A DNA stretch of 64,000 nucleotides from Aradus depressus. Lineage: Eukaryota; Arthropoda; Insecta; Hemiptera; Aradidae. The stretch lies in assembly GCA_963662175.1 (NCBI GenBank), contig OY759219.1:30298908-30362907 (forward strand), given 5' to 3'. Made by a program: the position numbers and the translations under genes. The notes beneath the pieces were generated by a model that was given only the letters and a program-made list of their open reading frames with translations, was not told the DNA's origin and did not search any database. Below are positions 10,035-19,794 of this stretch, in pieces (position 1 is the first letter of the stretch; each line of letters opens with the position of its first letter).

Positions 10035-10890
10035 TCAGATTCGTTTTCTTTCTCCCTCCAAAGCCAATCGACCGACCGTTTGGGCTAAAACACAATATTT
10101 TACTTAAATTTTCTGAATAATAATAAATTCTTACTTGGTGATAGGCAGATGTAGTGGACTAACTTGTTAAATAAGTAATTAGATTTATCAGTCCAACTTA
10201 TTTTTTTTATACGTAAACCTGATGACACTGGAACGTGTACCTTGACCTCTTCTCTAGAAAGGTATTTTAATTCAGAATATTTTAATTTATTGTACTGTTT
10301 TTAATTCGAATATTGTAACTTATTGTACTTTTGGTAATTGTTACGTATTTTTAAATTGTTATATTTTATTTTTAACTTATTTATTTATTAGTTAATGATT
10401 GACATGAACTGTAAAAGCTCGTAAATTCTAATATAATTTTTGGTTTATTTATGTTCAGATTCACAACCTGAAGATGGCAAATTGCCGAAACTAGTTGTGG
10501 TAAAAATAAAAAAATTATGTTGGACTGATAAATCTAATTACTTATTTAATAATAAATTCTGTGTCGATACATTCATTACATCGGCAGTTATTAGGATTTT
10601 TGAGTTAAGCCCCCACTGATTATTGCTGGACTTTGAATTTACTTATGAAATATTGTGTCAATACATTTATTCCAATGGCAGTTATTTAAGTTTTGGTCGA
10701 TTTGACTGAAAATCAATATGTGTCGTCTCTAGAGAGTTCTGGATAACCATATAACTTTGTTCAATATCGCGAGTTACCTTCTTCACAGTATCACAGATAG
10801 TATTTCATTTTTGGAATCAGGTTCTCAGAAAGCATAAAATTCCGTTGAAAACGCGTATCGAAATTTTTTACTGATTACAATTACTTTGCC
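10035..10890 (-). repeat. Family B copy interrupted by a hammerhead-bearing insertion
   Basis: Minus-strand family B: 10035-10117 holds the tail side (TTTCTCCCTCCAAAGCCAATC), and 10561-10890 the modules (TGTCGATACATTCATTACATCG, GGCAGTTATTAGG) and head. The continuity breaks at the exact 14-bp duplication that flanks 10132-10546, so the hammerhead element jumped into this repeat. Confidence 0.75.
10132..10546 (+). mobile_element. Hammerhead-like inverted-pair element, family A (415 bp)
   Basis: Exact 14-bp direct repeats TAATAATAAATTCT flank the insertion (10118-10131 and 10547-10560). Its ends are inverted: TTATCAGTCCAAC near 10190 and GTTGGACTGATAA near 10520, with a further ~35-nt extension only on the left (GATAGGCAGATGTAGTGGAC). 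At 10463-10500 it carries a hammerhead-like motif: ACAAC, CTGAAGA, one extra T, GGC/GCC hairpin, GAAAC, then TAGTT and GTGG. The GAAA box is followed by a self-complementary ACTAGT. It has no coding capacity. Penelope-like elements carry such ribozymes in their terminal repeats; that link is inference. Confidence 0.85.
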
Positions 10891-10893
10891 AGT

Positions 10894-11171
10894 AAAGGTT
10901 AGGTTAGGTTTTATGACTCATGCCCGGGCTTTAACTACGAGGTCATATCGCCTACTACCAGAGCGCTCTTTCGTCACTCTGGTGGACATGAGCCCGACTC
11001 TATTGTGGGAGTCCTAAATTTTGCCTACCCTAAATTTTTTTATTAATCTAGGGTAGGGGTCTTTAACGAGTACCTGACATCGTACAGGCTCGGGACCATC
11101 GCTTAACGTCCCATCCGAAGGACGGCGTGCTTAAGTTTATTTTACCTCCCAGATAAAATAAACTAAGGGCA
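10894..11171 (-). repeat. SINE-1 copy with telomere-like tail, 5' truncated
   Basis: The plus strand begins GGTTAGGTTAGGTTTTATGAC, so the SINE tail is (CCTAA) on its own strand. The body is near consensus up to TTTATTTTACCTCCCAG; the tRNA-like head is missing at the right. Confidence 0.88.
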
Positions 11172-11960
11172 TTTCCATCAGTGTACGATAACTGCCGATA
11201 GACTGAATGTATCCACCATTCTCCAAGGACATATTGATTTTCAGCTAAATCGACTGAAGGGAAGGTGGGGATATTAGGGGGTAGACTTAACACAAAAACT
11301 CTAATTACTGCCGTTGTAATGAGTGTATTGACACGAAATTTCATATGTACATTCAAAACTCCAGAAGGATAGCACCTATCAAATTTCAAAGGAATCAGTT
11401 AAAGTGGGGGGGGGGGGGGGGGGGGGGGGGAGGATCAGAGGGTCTCAACCCAAAAATTCCAATAACACCCCCCCCCCCCCCCCCCCCCCCCCCCTTTGCC
11501 AGTAAAAATTCTCAGTCTGTTTGAGTGTGAACACGATAACTCCCGTTATAATGAATTTATCAACACGAAATTTGATATGTATATCCAGAACCTCGTGAGG
11601 ACGACACCTATTAATTTTCAGGCAAATCGGCCAAAGGAAAAGACGGGTTTAGGGGGGAGACTTAACACCTTAACTCTATTAACTGCCGTTGTAATGAACT
11701 CATCGACACAACATTTCATGCGTAAATTCAAAACCCCACGAGGATCACAGCCATTAATTTTTCGCAGAATCGGCCGAAGGGAAGGGGTGGATCAGAGTGC
11801 TCAACTCTAAAACACTAATTGCCGATGTAATGAATGTACCGACACAGAATTTAGTATGATTCAAGTCAACTAATTTTTAGCCAAAACTGTCGATTGGTTT
11901 TGGCGGAAGAGCAATAACTTAATCCCCCCTCTTGACATTTTGACATTGCCATTATCTTTC
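11172..11960 (+). repeat. Family B compound with poly-G and poly-C tracts
   Basis: Several modules in a row, with a run of 25 G at 11406-11430 and 27 C at 11468-11494. The G run sits where other copies have the purine stretch AAGGGAAGGGGGG. The opposed C run suggests that an inverted module lies between them. Open frames here are repeat-derived. Confidence 0.7.
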
Positions 11961-12037
11961 TATTAACACATTTGCGCTTGTTATATTTATTTTTATACAA
12001 TTATAAATATCTATTGGTAAATAAAAAAAAATATATA
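11925..12037 (+). repeat. Jockey-family 3' end (tail only)
   Basis: CCTCTTGACATTTTGACATTGCC, ATTTGCGCTTGTTATATTTA and TATAAATATCTATTGGTAAAT match the 3' UTR seen downstream of the RT fragments at 16893, 41083 and 43530. It ends in an A-rich run; the coding part was lost by 5' truncation. Confidence 0.7.
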
Positions 12038-12039
12038 AA

Positions 12040-12380
12040 AAAATAATTTGTGAAATATCCTAATGTATGTATGTACTATATAGCAAGTGTTCAGAATTAA
12101 AAGTGGTCCTCCCTTGTCCAGAAGCCCGGGCATGGAGTGTTCTCTGTGATTTAGTGCTTTGGGAACTCCAACCCTTTGGACATTTCTCTTTAAATGTATG
12201 GAGGCCAGCAGTTTTATATATGTGACAACTCTCTTCATCATACATCCTCTCTTTTTTTTGTCCCCTTCTATATTAAATAATATTACATTCGTACATACAA
12301 ATATATTAAAAATAAAATGGAACTCTATATCTAAAACCATTACTATACGAGTACAAAATCCATACTACTTCAGTTTTCCT
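12040..12380. other. Unassigned stretch with an unrecognised minus-strand frame
   Basis: A minus-strand open frame of 109 codons (12340-12011) overlaps this region, with KRNVQRVGVPKAL in its middle. I do not recognise it, its codons are AT-driven at both ends, and no splice or repeat context supports it as a gene. Confidence 0.35.
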
Positions 12381-12850
12381 GATCCATTTGTTCATTGTAT
12401 TGGCAGTTATTGAATTTGAGCCCTCTTTGACCCTCCCCCCGCGAATTCGCGGAAAGTTGTTATGTGTTTTTTTTTTATCAGGTTTTGAATTTATATATGA
12501 AATTTGATTTTTCTCCTTTGGTAAATTCGGTCGATTTGACTGAAAATGAATAGGGGTCGTCCTGAAGGGGTTCTAGATATATATCTAAAACCCCTTCAGA
12601 ACCCTTTATGAAAAAAAAAAAAAAAAATTTTGCGCAGCCTCAGTTTATTTTGCAGAGACAGGTTTCAGCGCTAATATTCAACAGTTGAGTAATATGCGGG
12701 CTCTTAAATCCTCATACTAAATTTCATGTCGATAATTGCATTACATTGGCAGTTATTGGGATTTTTGAATTTAGACCTTCTTCCCTTCTGCCGATATCGC
12801 TGAAAATTTACAGTTTATGTCCTCATTGGGTTTTTACTGCCTGACTTACC
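12380..12850 (-). repeat. Family B repeat
   Basis: Minus-strand modules with ATTGTATTGGCAGTTATTG, TCGGTCGATTTGACTGAAAAT, GAATAGGGGTCGTCC, and again CATTACATTGGCAGTTATTGG. A 15-nt inverted repeat (GGGGTTCTAGATATATATC against its complement) lies at 12567-12600. From 12850 to 13085 the DNA is AT-rich without a feature. Confidence 0.65.
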
Positions 12851-13085
12851 TGCTATGAGAGACTGGTTCAAAACTAAGGGAAGTAGCTGTCCTGTAAGAG
12901 ATGTATTGTAAAAATGTTTTGGCATGTCTTTTATGATTAATGATATTTATTATGTGTATTTTATTTCAAGTCTGTGATAATATTTGTAATATTGTATTTA
13001 TTCATGTAATTATTTTTATTTTTTATTTATTATATTATATGACAACAATAATTTCATTGGTATGGTGGAAAAACATTTTTATGTA

Positions 13086-13618
13086 ACTATTATATACTAG
13101 CAGTAATACCCGGCGTTGCCCGGAGAACTTTGACTTTTCTCCCAATATCTCCTATAAGGCTATTCAGTTCCTCGACAGTACATTCATGATGTTATAATTT
13201 TCAATTATTCATACGGAATAAGGCTTATAGTCCTTCAACTGTAGTAACGCTAACTTCGGAGCTAAAACTAATTTATTCAAAAATATTTCCCATTAATCGT
13301 TGCAATGGTTTTCGAGTTACAAAGATTGCGTGAGTGGATGCTGGGATGGACCAGGAGTTGATTAAAAAATAGACCTTAACCTTCCGGTAGATAAAACTTA
13401 TCTATTCAAAAAGATTCCTCATTAATCATTGCAGTGGTTTTTGAGTTACAAAGATTGCGTGGGTGGATGCTGGGATGGACCAGATATTGAGGTACTAATA
13501 CGCCTATAACCTTCCACAGACGATGACGAACAAATTTAAAAAAAAATTAATCAAGCCGTTCGTGAGTTATAGCGGTACAACGCACAGACATTCTCAGCTT
13601 TATATATATATATATGAT
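13086..13618 (+). mobile_element. CCCGGCGTTGCCCGG-type interspersed repeat
   Basis: It starts TATACTAGCAGTAATACCCGG and ends with GTTATAGCGGTACAACGCAC and a (TA)n run. Repeats of this look are common in insect genomes as the ends of non-autonomous elements; I cannot name the superfamily with certainty. Internally a ~120-bp segment (TCATTAATCATTGCAGTGG ... GGATGCTGGGATGGACC) is present twice in tandem at about 13265-13355 and 13390-13480. Confidence 0.6.
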
Positions 13619-13649
13619 ATACAGACTTATTGTATTTATTAGAATGAAT

Positions 13650-13925
13650 GGTTTTTGCATGTTGAGAGAGTGAGTGAACCTAGCTATCCCCACCCTTTAG
13701 AGCTATGCCAGTTGTCTTCTAACCGCTGTGCTGTGTGGGTGGGGAAAGTTTATTTTATAATTTTACATTCTTACTCTGTACCCTGATGCTTTAAGAATTA
13801 TTTATACTTTTTATTATATGCATATTTTGTTATTCTATGATAGATGAACCACTGATGATGACGCTCTTGCGTCGAAAACAGGTTCCGGTTTGATTCACTG
13901 CCAAATTTTTTTTTATCAGGGAGAT
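13650..13925 (+). mobile_element. Hammerhead-like family D remnant (single motif)
   Basis: AACCGCTGTGCTGTGTGGGTGG near 13715 matches the loop of the family D element at 45171. At 13847-13890 there is AACC-A, CTGATGA, extra T, GACGC/GCGTC hairpin, GAAA, ACAGGTTC, CGGTT. Relative to the 45-kb copy, stem III has one substitution (ACAGGTT for ACCGGTT). No inverted partner and no target duplication were found, so this is an older or partial copy. Confidence 0.65.
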
Positions 13926-14012
13926 CGGGCTCATGTCCACCAGACGCGAAATATGGTAGTAGGCGATATGACCACCATATTAAAGCCAGAGTATGAGTCA
14001 CAACTATCTAAC
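13926..14012 (+). repeat. SINE-1 3' fragment
   Basis: Only the 3' third is present: GGGCTCATGTCCACCAGA, GTAGTAGGCGATATGACC, and a tail CACAACTATCTAACATTG. It directly abuts the family D hammerhead remnant. Confidence 0.75.
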
Positions 14013-14435
14013 ATTGATTTCTGACCGAGTGTACAACTTCCTCTACAAAAAAATGTTTCCAATTAAAAGCAAATGTCAAATTGAATCATTGAAATAAATC
14101 AGTAAAATTTGTAGTTACTTGTGGATTCTCATTAGATTGTGAATACAGGAAATGTTGTTGGTCGTATGCAGTTTGATCCCGGGGATATTGAACTCTGTGA
14201 ATTTCGAATGGTTGAGGTTACCTGATGGTTTATTTATAGTTAATAGAGGTTAATGTATGGTTAACGTCTCTCTCCGGTCTTCTTTCTTAATGAGAGCCTG
14301 CATTACCATGGTAAAGTGGACACGAAGAAGCATATTAATGACAATATTTGAATAATTGCCAGTCCAGTGAGGCTACCCATAGTCGGCCAATTTGCATTCA
14401 ACTGCCTACTACCATCGGCTACCTCACATTTTTTG
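14013..14435. other. Unassigned stretch
   Basis: No recognised repeat, no convincing open frame. Base composition is similar to the rest of the window. Confidence 0.4.
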
Positions 14436-14439
14436 CTCT

Positions 14440-15600
14440 CTTAGTGAACTATCGATAGCCCTATCGATTAATCGGTAGGTTTTGAATATATAATATTATC
14501 GATAGTTATTTTTAGTACCGATTGTACTATCTACTTTTTTTAATAAGTTTACTGAATTTTCATAAACATTGTTAGAACTCATATATATATATATATATAT
14601 ATATAAGTTTAATATTATTAGAACCTTGGCATTGTCGTGACTGATCTAAATGTTTGAGTGGATCGTTTCCGTCGTCTTCAGTAGTATTAAAATAAACTAG
14701 GTGTGTGCAATACATTCTGCTGTTTGCAAAAACTGAGCTGAGTCAGGCATATCTGTATAAAAAACTCAGTTAATGTTTTAATAATTATCAGTAACTTCTC
14801 ACCTTGTATGTTCTTTATGAATATATTAATACTTTAAATAGATTTCAATTGAATTCAATGGGTTTTTTCTAGTAAGGATTTCTGTAGACAACAACAGCTG
14901 TGAATATTTTTATTGAAAAAAAGTCGAAGTTTGTACGTTAGAACACTGAAAAAAACGGCTCAAAAAAGTGGTGACCGATGGTAAACCGAAACGGGCTTCG
15001 CCCGGATTTTTACATTTGAAATCGAAAAATTCTATTTTGCGCGAGAATTTTGTCTCTCAATTGATTTCAATGGGGATTTCGTTTTTCGGTGATTATTCCT
15101 CCGTGGTATGTTCGATTTCAGATTGTTTTAGTAGTAAACCATCGTCACCGTGTCCACTACCATCGTGGCAAATTTCAATGTGATCGGTAAAGGGGTTTAG
15201 GAGGAGTACGAGTACAACGAAATACATGAGTCGCCTAAGAAAGATCTTCGTAAACTTAGCTCAATTACCGGATGTTTTCGTTTGAAGTGATCCTTGAGAT
15301 TTGACGTGTTACCTGAAGTTCGGTATTCCTTTTTGCATTCTTTACATCGCGCCAACTTCTTAGGCCCAACATCTCTATTGAAATGCTCCCACACATCCGA
15401 ATGATTTTTCCGTTTCACACTAGTAATAAAATTAAAAAGAAAACGAAGCAAAATCGAACTAAAAATTTGCTTAGCTAACAAAGTGGGTGAAAGGAACTGA
15501 TTGGTTCGAAACTTCTTTTCTTGGTTACTGACAGAATAGCCAACCGTACGGAAACCGAACTCTTTTCCCGACAGCTATACTATCGATACTATCCCCCCCA
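14440..15600 (-). mobile_element. hAT-like element remnant with ATCGATAG ends (tentative)
   Basis: GTGAACTATCGATAG occurs at 14445 and the reverse complement of ACTATCGATAC at 15579, with further ATCGAT repeats at 14463-14510; these could be terminal and subterminal sequences. Inside lies a BED zinc-finger frame (see 15197-15481). I cannot show a target duplication, so boundaries are inferred. A (TA)n microsatellite at 14580-14605 lies within. Confidence 0.45.
15197..15481 (-). pseudogene. BED zinc-finger of a hAT transposase, N-terminal fragment
   Basis: A 94-residue minus-strand frame. Residues about 25-70 form a BED finger: SDVWEHFN with the conserved aromatic residues, RCKECKKEY (C-x2-C), then NLKDHFKRKHP (H-x4-H). 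BED fingers bind the ends of hAT elements and lie at the N terminus of their transposases. The rest of the transposase is missing or shifted out of frame after residue 75. A domesticated gene is possible but there is no sign of downstream exons. Confidence 0.75.
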
Positions 15601-15735
15601 CCTGTTAAATTTCACCGAAATCCGAAAGGAAGGGGAGATTCAGGGGAGAGGGCTCATTTCAAAGAACCTAATAACTGCCGTTAGTTTTAGAGGGAGAGCA
15701 ACAACTTATTAATTCGTGCTGGGAAAGTGCATTGT
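15590..15735 (+). repeat. Family B module and tail
   Basis: CCGAAAGGAAGGGGAGATTC, AACCTAATAACTGCCGTTAG, then GAGGGAGAGCAACAACTTA and GTGCTGGGAAAGTGCATTG (tail). Confidence 0.6.
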
Positions 15736-15746
15736 CGGTGTTTAAC

Positions 15747-15872
15747 CTACTGAGCTCAAGATCGCGCCTTGAGCACGCCGTCCTTCGGGTGGAGACTTGG
15801 TGAATAAGCTCTGATAGTAGAGGATATGTCATTGTAATTAAAGCCCGGGCATGAGTCACTATAACTAACTAG
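15747..15872 (+). repeat. SINE-1 copy, internally deleted
   Basis: TGAGCTCAAGATCGCG (part of the head), GAGCACGCCGTCCTTCGGG, then a deletion to CTCTGATAGTAGAGGATATG and tail GCCCGGGCATGAGTCACTATAACTAACTA. This copy has the ACTAA-type tail, not the CCTAA type. Confidence 0.75.
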
Positions 15873-16214
15873 ACAACTAATTTTACTATTTTCTAGCTAA
15901 TCTCAAAGTTAGCTTGAGGATTTAGTACGTTTTCAAATGGACAAACAACCCCTCCTTGTTGTTATGAAACTATATATATCCTATTTTGACTATATCCTAG
16001 TTTGTAAACAAGTTGTCAATAGTTTCAAACGTCAGTTCTGCTACAATTTACTGTCTCAATTTACGAGTTTCAGACTTCCCGTCACTGTTGTAAATCAATT
16101 TAAATTGTTTTCCCTCTTTTCTATTCTTTGTTATTTTACTGTTAACAATTTTTATTGTCATTATACAATATACAATGTACACTGTTAATTTAAATGCGAG
16201 TTATTTGTTTTTGT

Positions 16215-16310
16215 TTCATAGGTTGTAAAAATAAAGACTTTGTCTAACCTCACATGGCCTGCTTTCGAGGTTGCCCTAATCATCAGGCTGTCTACAAAGA
16301 ATCCATTATT
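16215..16310 (-). mobile_element. Hammerhead-like family E remnant
   Basis: On the minus strand 16286-16240 reads CTGATGA, TTAGG-GCAA-CCTC (GCAA tetraloop hairpin), GAAAGCAGGCC. It is related to the motif at 19540. The self-complementary stem after GAA is AGCAGGCC here with a mismatch. AAATAAAGAC upstream on the plus strand matches the second copy. Too degenerate for confident assignment. Confidence 0.5.
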
Positions 16311-16319
16311 AATGGAAAA

Positions 16320-16470
16320 ATCGTCGGTGAATCTACGGATATATGCTTTCCCTACACGAATCTATGTTTGGGCTAAAATTCAATATATGACTTACATAGT
16401 GGTTTCTATTTATTTGTAGATACATCCCCCCCCCCCCCCCCCCCCTCCCCCCCTCCCTCAGGGAGACGGC
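16320..16470 (-). repeat. Family B fragment with C-tract
   Basis: TCGGTGAATC, TTTGGGCTAAAATTCAATAT, CTTACATAGTGGTTTCT, then 20 C (16426-16445) and CCTCCC runs. Confidence 0.55.
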
Positions 16471-16493
16471 TTGATGATGAGAGAACATCAAGG

Positions 16494-16702
16494 TTTTTTT
16501 TTTTTTTTTTTTCCCTTATGTACGATGCATATTAGCCATGTCAAGGTGTTAGCTAGTTTATATTTACGACATCCATGGCCCCGGGAGAGCGTTCTATCTA
16601 CGAAATAAAACTCACTCCCGGACGGGATTCGAACCCGCAAACCATGGTGAGACCATGCGACCAAAGCCCTACGCTCTAGCCCGCACGGCCACCATGGCCT
16701 CC
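16494..16702 (-). mobile_element. SINE-2: tRNA(Leu/Ser)-like SINE with poly(A)
   Basis: On the minus strand it starts GGCCATGGTGGCCGTGCGGG (A box region), has a long variable-arm-like hairpin (GTCGCATGG, TCTCACCATGG) and GCGGGTTCGAATCCCGTCC (B box). This is the layout of a class II tRNA (Leu or Ser type). A ~115-bp body follows (CTCTCCCGGGGCCATGGATG, TGACATGGCTAATATGCATC) and it ends in poly(A), T run at 16494-16512 on the plus strand. It is unrelated to SINE-1 in body and tail. An authentic tRNA gene is unlikely because of the body and poly(A). Confidence 0.82.
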
Positions 16703-16719
16703 TATTATTTTACAACCCG

Positions 16720-16890
16720 TTTCACTGCACATAGTATAGGAGTTATACAAAGTTGTCGTGAATCACTTCGTGTGTACTTCCCCAGTACGAATTAATCAAT
16801 TACGTTTTTTCACTCCCTCTAAAGCCAATCGACCGTTTAGACTAAAATTCAATATTTAACTTAAATAGTGGCTTCTGTCTAAAAGACAAG
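16720..16890 (-). repeat. Family B tail side
   Basis: CACTTCGTGTGTACTTCCCC, TTTTTTCACTCCCTCTAAAGCC, AATCGACCGTTTAGAC, on the minus strand the conserved tail region. Confidence 0.6.
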
Positions 16891-16892
16891 AA

Positions 16893-17460
16893 ATGAACAG
16901 ACGTTATAAACTTTTACTAAGACTACTAAACAAAAGATCCAAATTAACTTTAGAAACAAAACGACTTATATACAACGCAGTACTCAAACCTGTGGGGATT
17001 TACAGACTTGAACTCTGGGGTTCTGCCAAGTCTTCCAATCTCCAACGCATCCAATCCTTTCAATCCAAAATCCTTCGTACAATAGCCAATGCTCCTTACT
17101 ACGTCAACACAACTCTTCACATTGATCTTAACGTACCTTTTGTCACCGAAGTTGCTAAATCCATGTTTCTAAAATTATTTTACTCTCTTAGTTCCTACAA
17201 TAATCATCAACTCCGTACCCTCCATTCTGCCATACTTCTCCAACGATGGCTAAGCTTCAATGGCCTAGAGATCTCCATAGCAGCAGCAGTGACAGTGATT
17301 AGTTACAAATGAGAGTAACTCAGTGACTAGAGAGTGTCACCACTGGGCTGATTTCTCTCTTCTCGACATTTAGACATTACCATTATCTCTCTCTCAGCAC
17401 ATTTTACCATTATCTCTCTCTCAGCACATTTGCATATAGGTAACGAACAATAAATAATTA
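16893..17460 (+). pseudogene. Jockey-like non-LTR retrotransposon, RT C-terminus and 3' UTR
   Basis: Open frame 16893-17312 (139 codons) starts MNRRYKLLLRLLNKRSKL and contains KRLIYNAVLKP, the LELWGSAKSSNLQRIQSFQS segment and KILRTIANAPYYV, the end of a Jockey-clade reverse transcriptase just beyond the palm and thumb. Full ORF2 proteins are about 900 residues, so this is 5'-truncated. The 3' UTR (17313-17460) includes the CACCACTGGGCTGATTTCTC block shared with the other copies, with a local duplication of CCATTATCTCTCTCTCAGCACATTT. Confidence 0.88.
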
Positions 17461-17549
17461 GATAAACACACATAATAATAGTTATTATGGATTTTATTTA
17501 AGATAATAAACCAAACTGCAAATTCTACGAATAATAAAAAGCTATAAAT

Positions 17550-17960
17550 AAATGGTTCTGACGAGGCTAAGAATCGGACACACTTGGTTCACTCATGTCC
17601 ACATTTTGTTGCGGAGACGCCCACCAAGTGGTCCACTATGCAAGGAGGAACTTTCTGTCTTTCAAATTCTTCAGTCCTGTGAAGCTCTCAAGCCCTGTCG
17701 AGAAAGAGATGGACTGCCTCACGATTTTCAAGTAGTTCTGAAAGATAGCTCGGCCTACACATCTCAGCTGCTGCAATTCTTGAGAAACGCTGGACTGTAT
17801 CACCAGAAAATTATATGGTGCCATTCATGGAGGGATAGCTAATTTCCACTGAGATAGCGTTATCCGCATGATGTTTCTATTATGATAATAGTTGTGCTGG
17901 CGCTAATGGCCTGTGATGTCGATGCGCTTAATAAAAAAAATAAATTAAAAAAAATAAAAA
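17550..17960 (+). pseudogene. Non-LTR retrotransposon C-terminal domain (second family)
   Basis: Frame 17552-17842 opens VLTRLRIGHTWFTHVHILLR, then PPSGPLCKEELSVFQILQSCEALKPC, a C-x2-C...H-like region typical of the segment after RNase H in I, LOA and Jockey group ORF2 proteins. The expected second cysteine has changed. The frame then ends, followed by GCGCTTAATAAAAAAAATAAA (poly(A) signal and A-rich tail to about 17960). 5'-truncated, otherwise fairly intact. Confidence 0.8.
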
Positions 17961-17989
17961 GCATTCAAAATTACATTTTCCAAATTCTT

Positions 17990-18153
17990 TTGTAAGTGTC
18001 TGCTTAGGAGAGGTAAATTTATCTCTTGATGACGAAAAATTGGTTGTCCTCGTCCGTTAGGGGGAGTAAAAATACATTGTTTTCCTAAACTTTGGCCCGG
18101 GGCATTGCAAAATTGTCCGTAAGGAGAGGTGTCCGTAAAAGAGGGGGTTACTG
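17990..18153. mobile_element. pogo-like terminal fragment with iterated motif
   Basis: It ends GAGGGGGTTACTG followed by TA (18154-18155), as pogo/Tigger-type elements end. A variant of GTCCGTAAGGAGAGGT occurs four times (about 17998, 18053, 18115, 18131). The opposite end was not found. Confidence 0.45.
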
Positions 18154-18173
18154 TATTTATTTTCTATACATTT

Positions 18174-18445
18174 GTTAGTTAGTTAGTTATTATGACTCAT
18201 GCCCGGGCTTTAACTACTAGGTCATATCGCCTACCACCTTTCGTCACTCTGGTGGACATGAGCCCGACTCTACTGTGGGAGTTCTAAATTTTGCCTACCC
18301 TAAATTTTTTTTCACCAGGGTAGGGGTCTTTAACGAGTACCTGACATCGTGCAGGCTCGGGACCATGGCTTAACGTCCCTTCCGAAGGGCCTCGATCTTG
18401 AGCTCTATACATTTGTAAATATCTATTTGTAAAATAAAAAAAAAA
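18174..18445 (-). repeat. SINE-1 copy, truncated, joined to a Jockey tail fragment
   Basis: The tail on the plus strand is GTTAGTTAGTTATTATGACTC (the ACTAA-type tail). The body stops at CGATCTTGAGCTC. From 18405 the sequence CATTTGTAAATATCTATTTG and an A run is the extreme 3' end of the Jockey family on the plus strand. Confidence 0.8.
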
Positions 18446-19480
18446 CGTAAAAGAGTTAAGAAAATAGGGTTCTATTCGAGTTATGACTTGGAGTATTCTT
18501 TCTCGTTCCCTTAGGGGTTTTAATTAACTAAGAGGAAGTAAACAAGGGTTGTTACACTGGGGGAGAATATATACACAAATATATTTCAAGGGTGACAGTC
18601 CCAAAGTAAAAAAAAGTTTAGCTGGGTTGGTTGTGAGTGGAGGTGACCGGGTCGATACCCCAGGCTGCCGAGCTGAGGAGCCATTGTAACATTCCCCCAT
18701 CTCTGGGGCTCCTCTGTTGACGCAGACGGTAGACAATTAAGGGACCTGTCTCAAGACCCGCCCGGCCTCACTCCTGTCCAACTCCTCAATATTACCGGCA
18801 AGTGTGGATCTGATGACGCATTGAAGGGTAGCATACCGAAATTTTCGTATAATATAATATTTATTTATTTATCTGATATGTGGTCTGAAAGTAATGGACA
18901 ATACAAACCACTTTCTCGCTATTTGCCCAAGACTCAAAATCTATTTATTCCTATTATTATTGGTATTACTATTTATTTCTACTTTTATTTACTATTTATT
19001 AATCTTTTTAAGTAGTATTAATTTTTATTATTATTTTTTATTATTATTTTATAACATTTATTATAACTAGTCTCAAATCTTATGATTCACAATTAATATC
19101 CGAAATGAATATTATTATACCGAACCAGAAGATTATGATTATTTTGTTTTAAATTTTAAAGGTCAACGATATATATTTATATTGATAAGATCCTTTCTTG
19201 TTCGTAAATAAAATTTATTATGTACTTAGGCGAAGGTATAATTTGATTTTTAAACGAGTTGTAATTGTATTTTGTTGTTCTATATTTGAACGCTAAGTGA
19301 TAGATGTACTTAATTTCTTCTTTGTTTGTAAATTATGACGACTGCACTCTGACGGTCATCTGACCAAGAGGTCGTCTTTAGTATAAGATTTTTGATTTTC
19401 GAATTATTTGTATACGTGTATTTTTTTTATAAATTAAAAAAAAAAGACATATTGTATTTAGTTAGTTATTTCACATGTTG
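18446..19480. other. Unassigned; a GC-richer patch then AT-rich DNA
   Basis: 18600-18800 is richer in G+C than its surroundings (CTGTCTCAAGACCCGCCCGG) and could belong to a retroelement that I do not recognise. From 18830 to 19480 the DNA is AT-rich with no supported feature. Confidence 0.4.
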
Positions 19481-19600
19481 TAAAATAAAATATAGTCTGA
19501 CCTCTCACAGATTTTATTTATATTTGCTAGCCGGCTTTCGATGTTGCCCTCATCTTCAAGCAGTCTGGTAAAATAACACCACCCTGTTGTGATTCAGATG
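19480..19600 (-). mobile_element. Hammerhead-like family E copy
   Basis: On the minus strand 19575-19530: CTTGAAGA, TGAGGGCAACATC hairpin with a GCAA tetraloop, GAAA, then the perfect self-complementary AGCCGGCT. It is homologous to 16215-16310 (shared AATAAA, GTCTGACCTC and TTTCGATGTTGCCCTCATC blocks). The core has an extra T (CTTGAAGA). Confidence 0.5.
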
Positions 19601-19632
19601 GGGGAGTTGGATCCAAATAAGAACGTGAGAGT

Positions 19633-19793
19633 TGAAAAAACCTTGAGCACGCCGTCCTTCGTTCAGGTACTGTTTAAAGTCAACTACCCAAGGTGAATAC
19701 AAATTTAAAGTTTGGCTCTTGTCCACCAGAGCGTCGAAAGAGCGTGTAACTTTGTAGTTAAAGCCCGGGCATGAATCACAATAACTAACATTG
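19633..19793 (+). repeat. SINE-1 copy, partial
   Basis: AACCTTGAGCACGCCGTCC to tail GCCCGGGCATGAATCACAATAACTAAC; the head is lost and the central part is shortened. Confidence 0.78.
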
Positions 19794-19794
19794 A

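Noticed and set aside
16600..16702. tRNA(Leu/Ser) gene on the minus strand
   Set aside because: A body and poly(A) tail follow directly, so a SINE is the better reading, although a tRNA-like fold is possible.
18800..18850. Further hammerhead motif (CTG ATGACGC ... CCGAAA)
   Set aside because: No stem II of useful length pairs between the two boxes, and there is no stem I complement.
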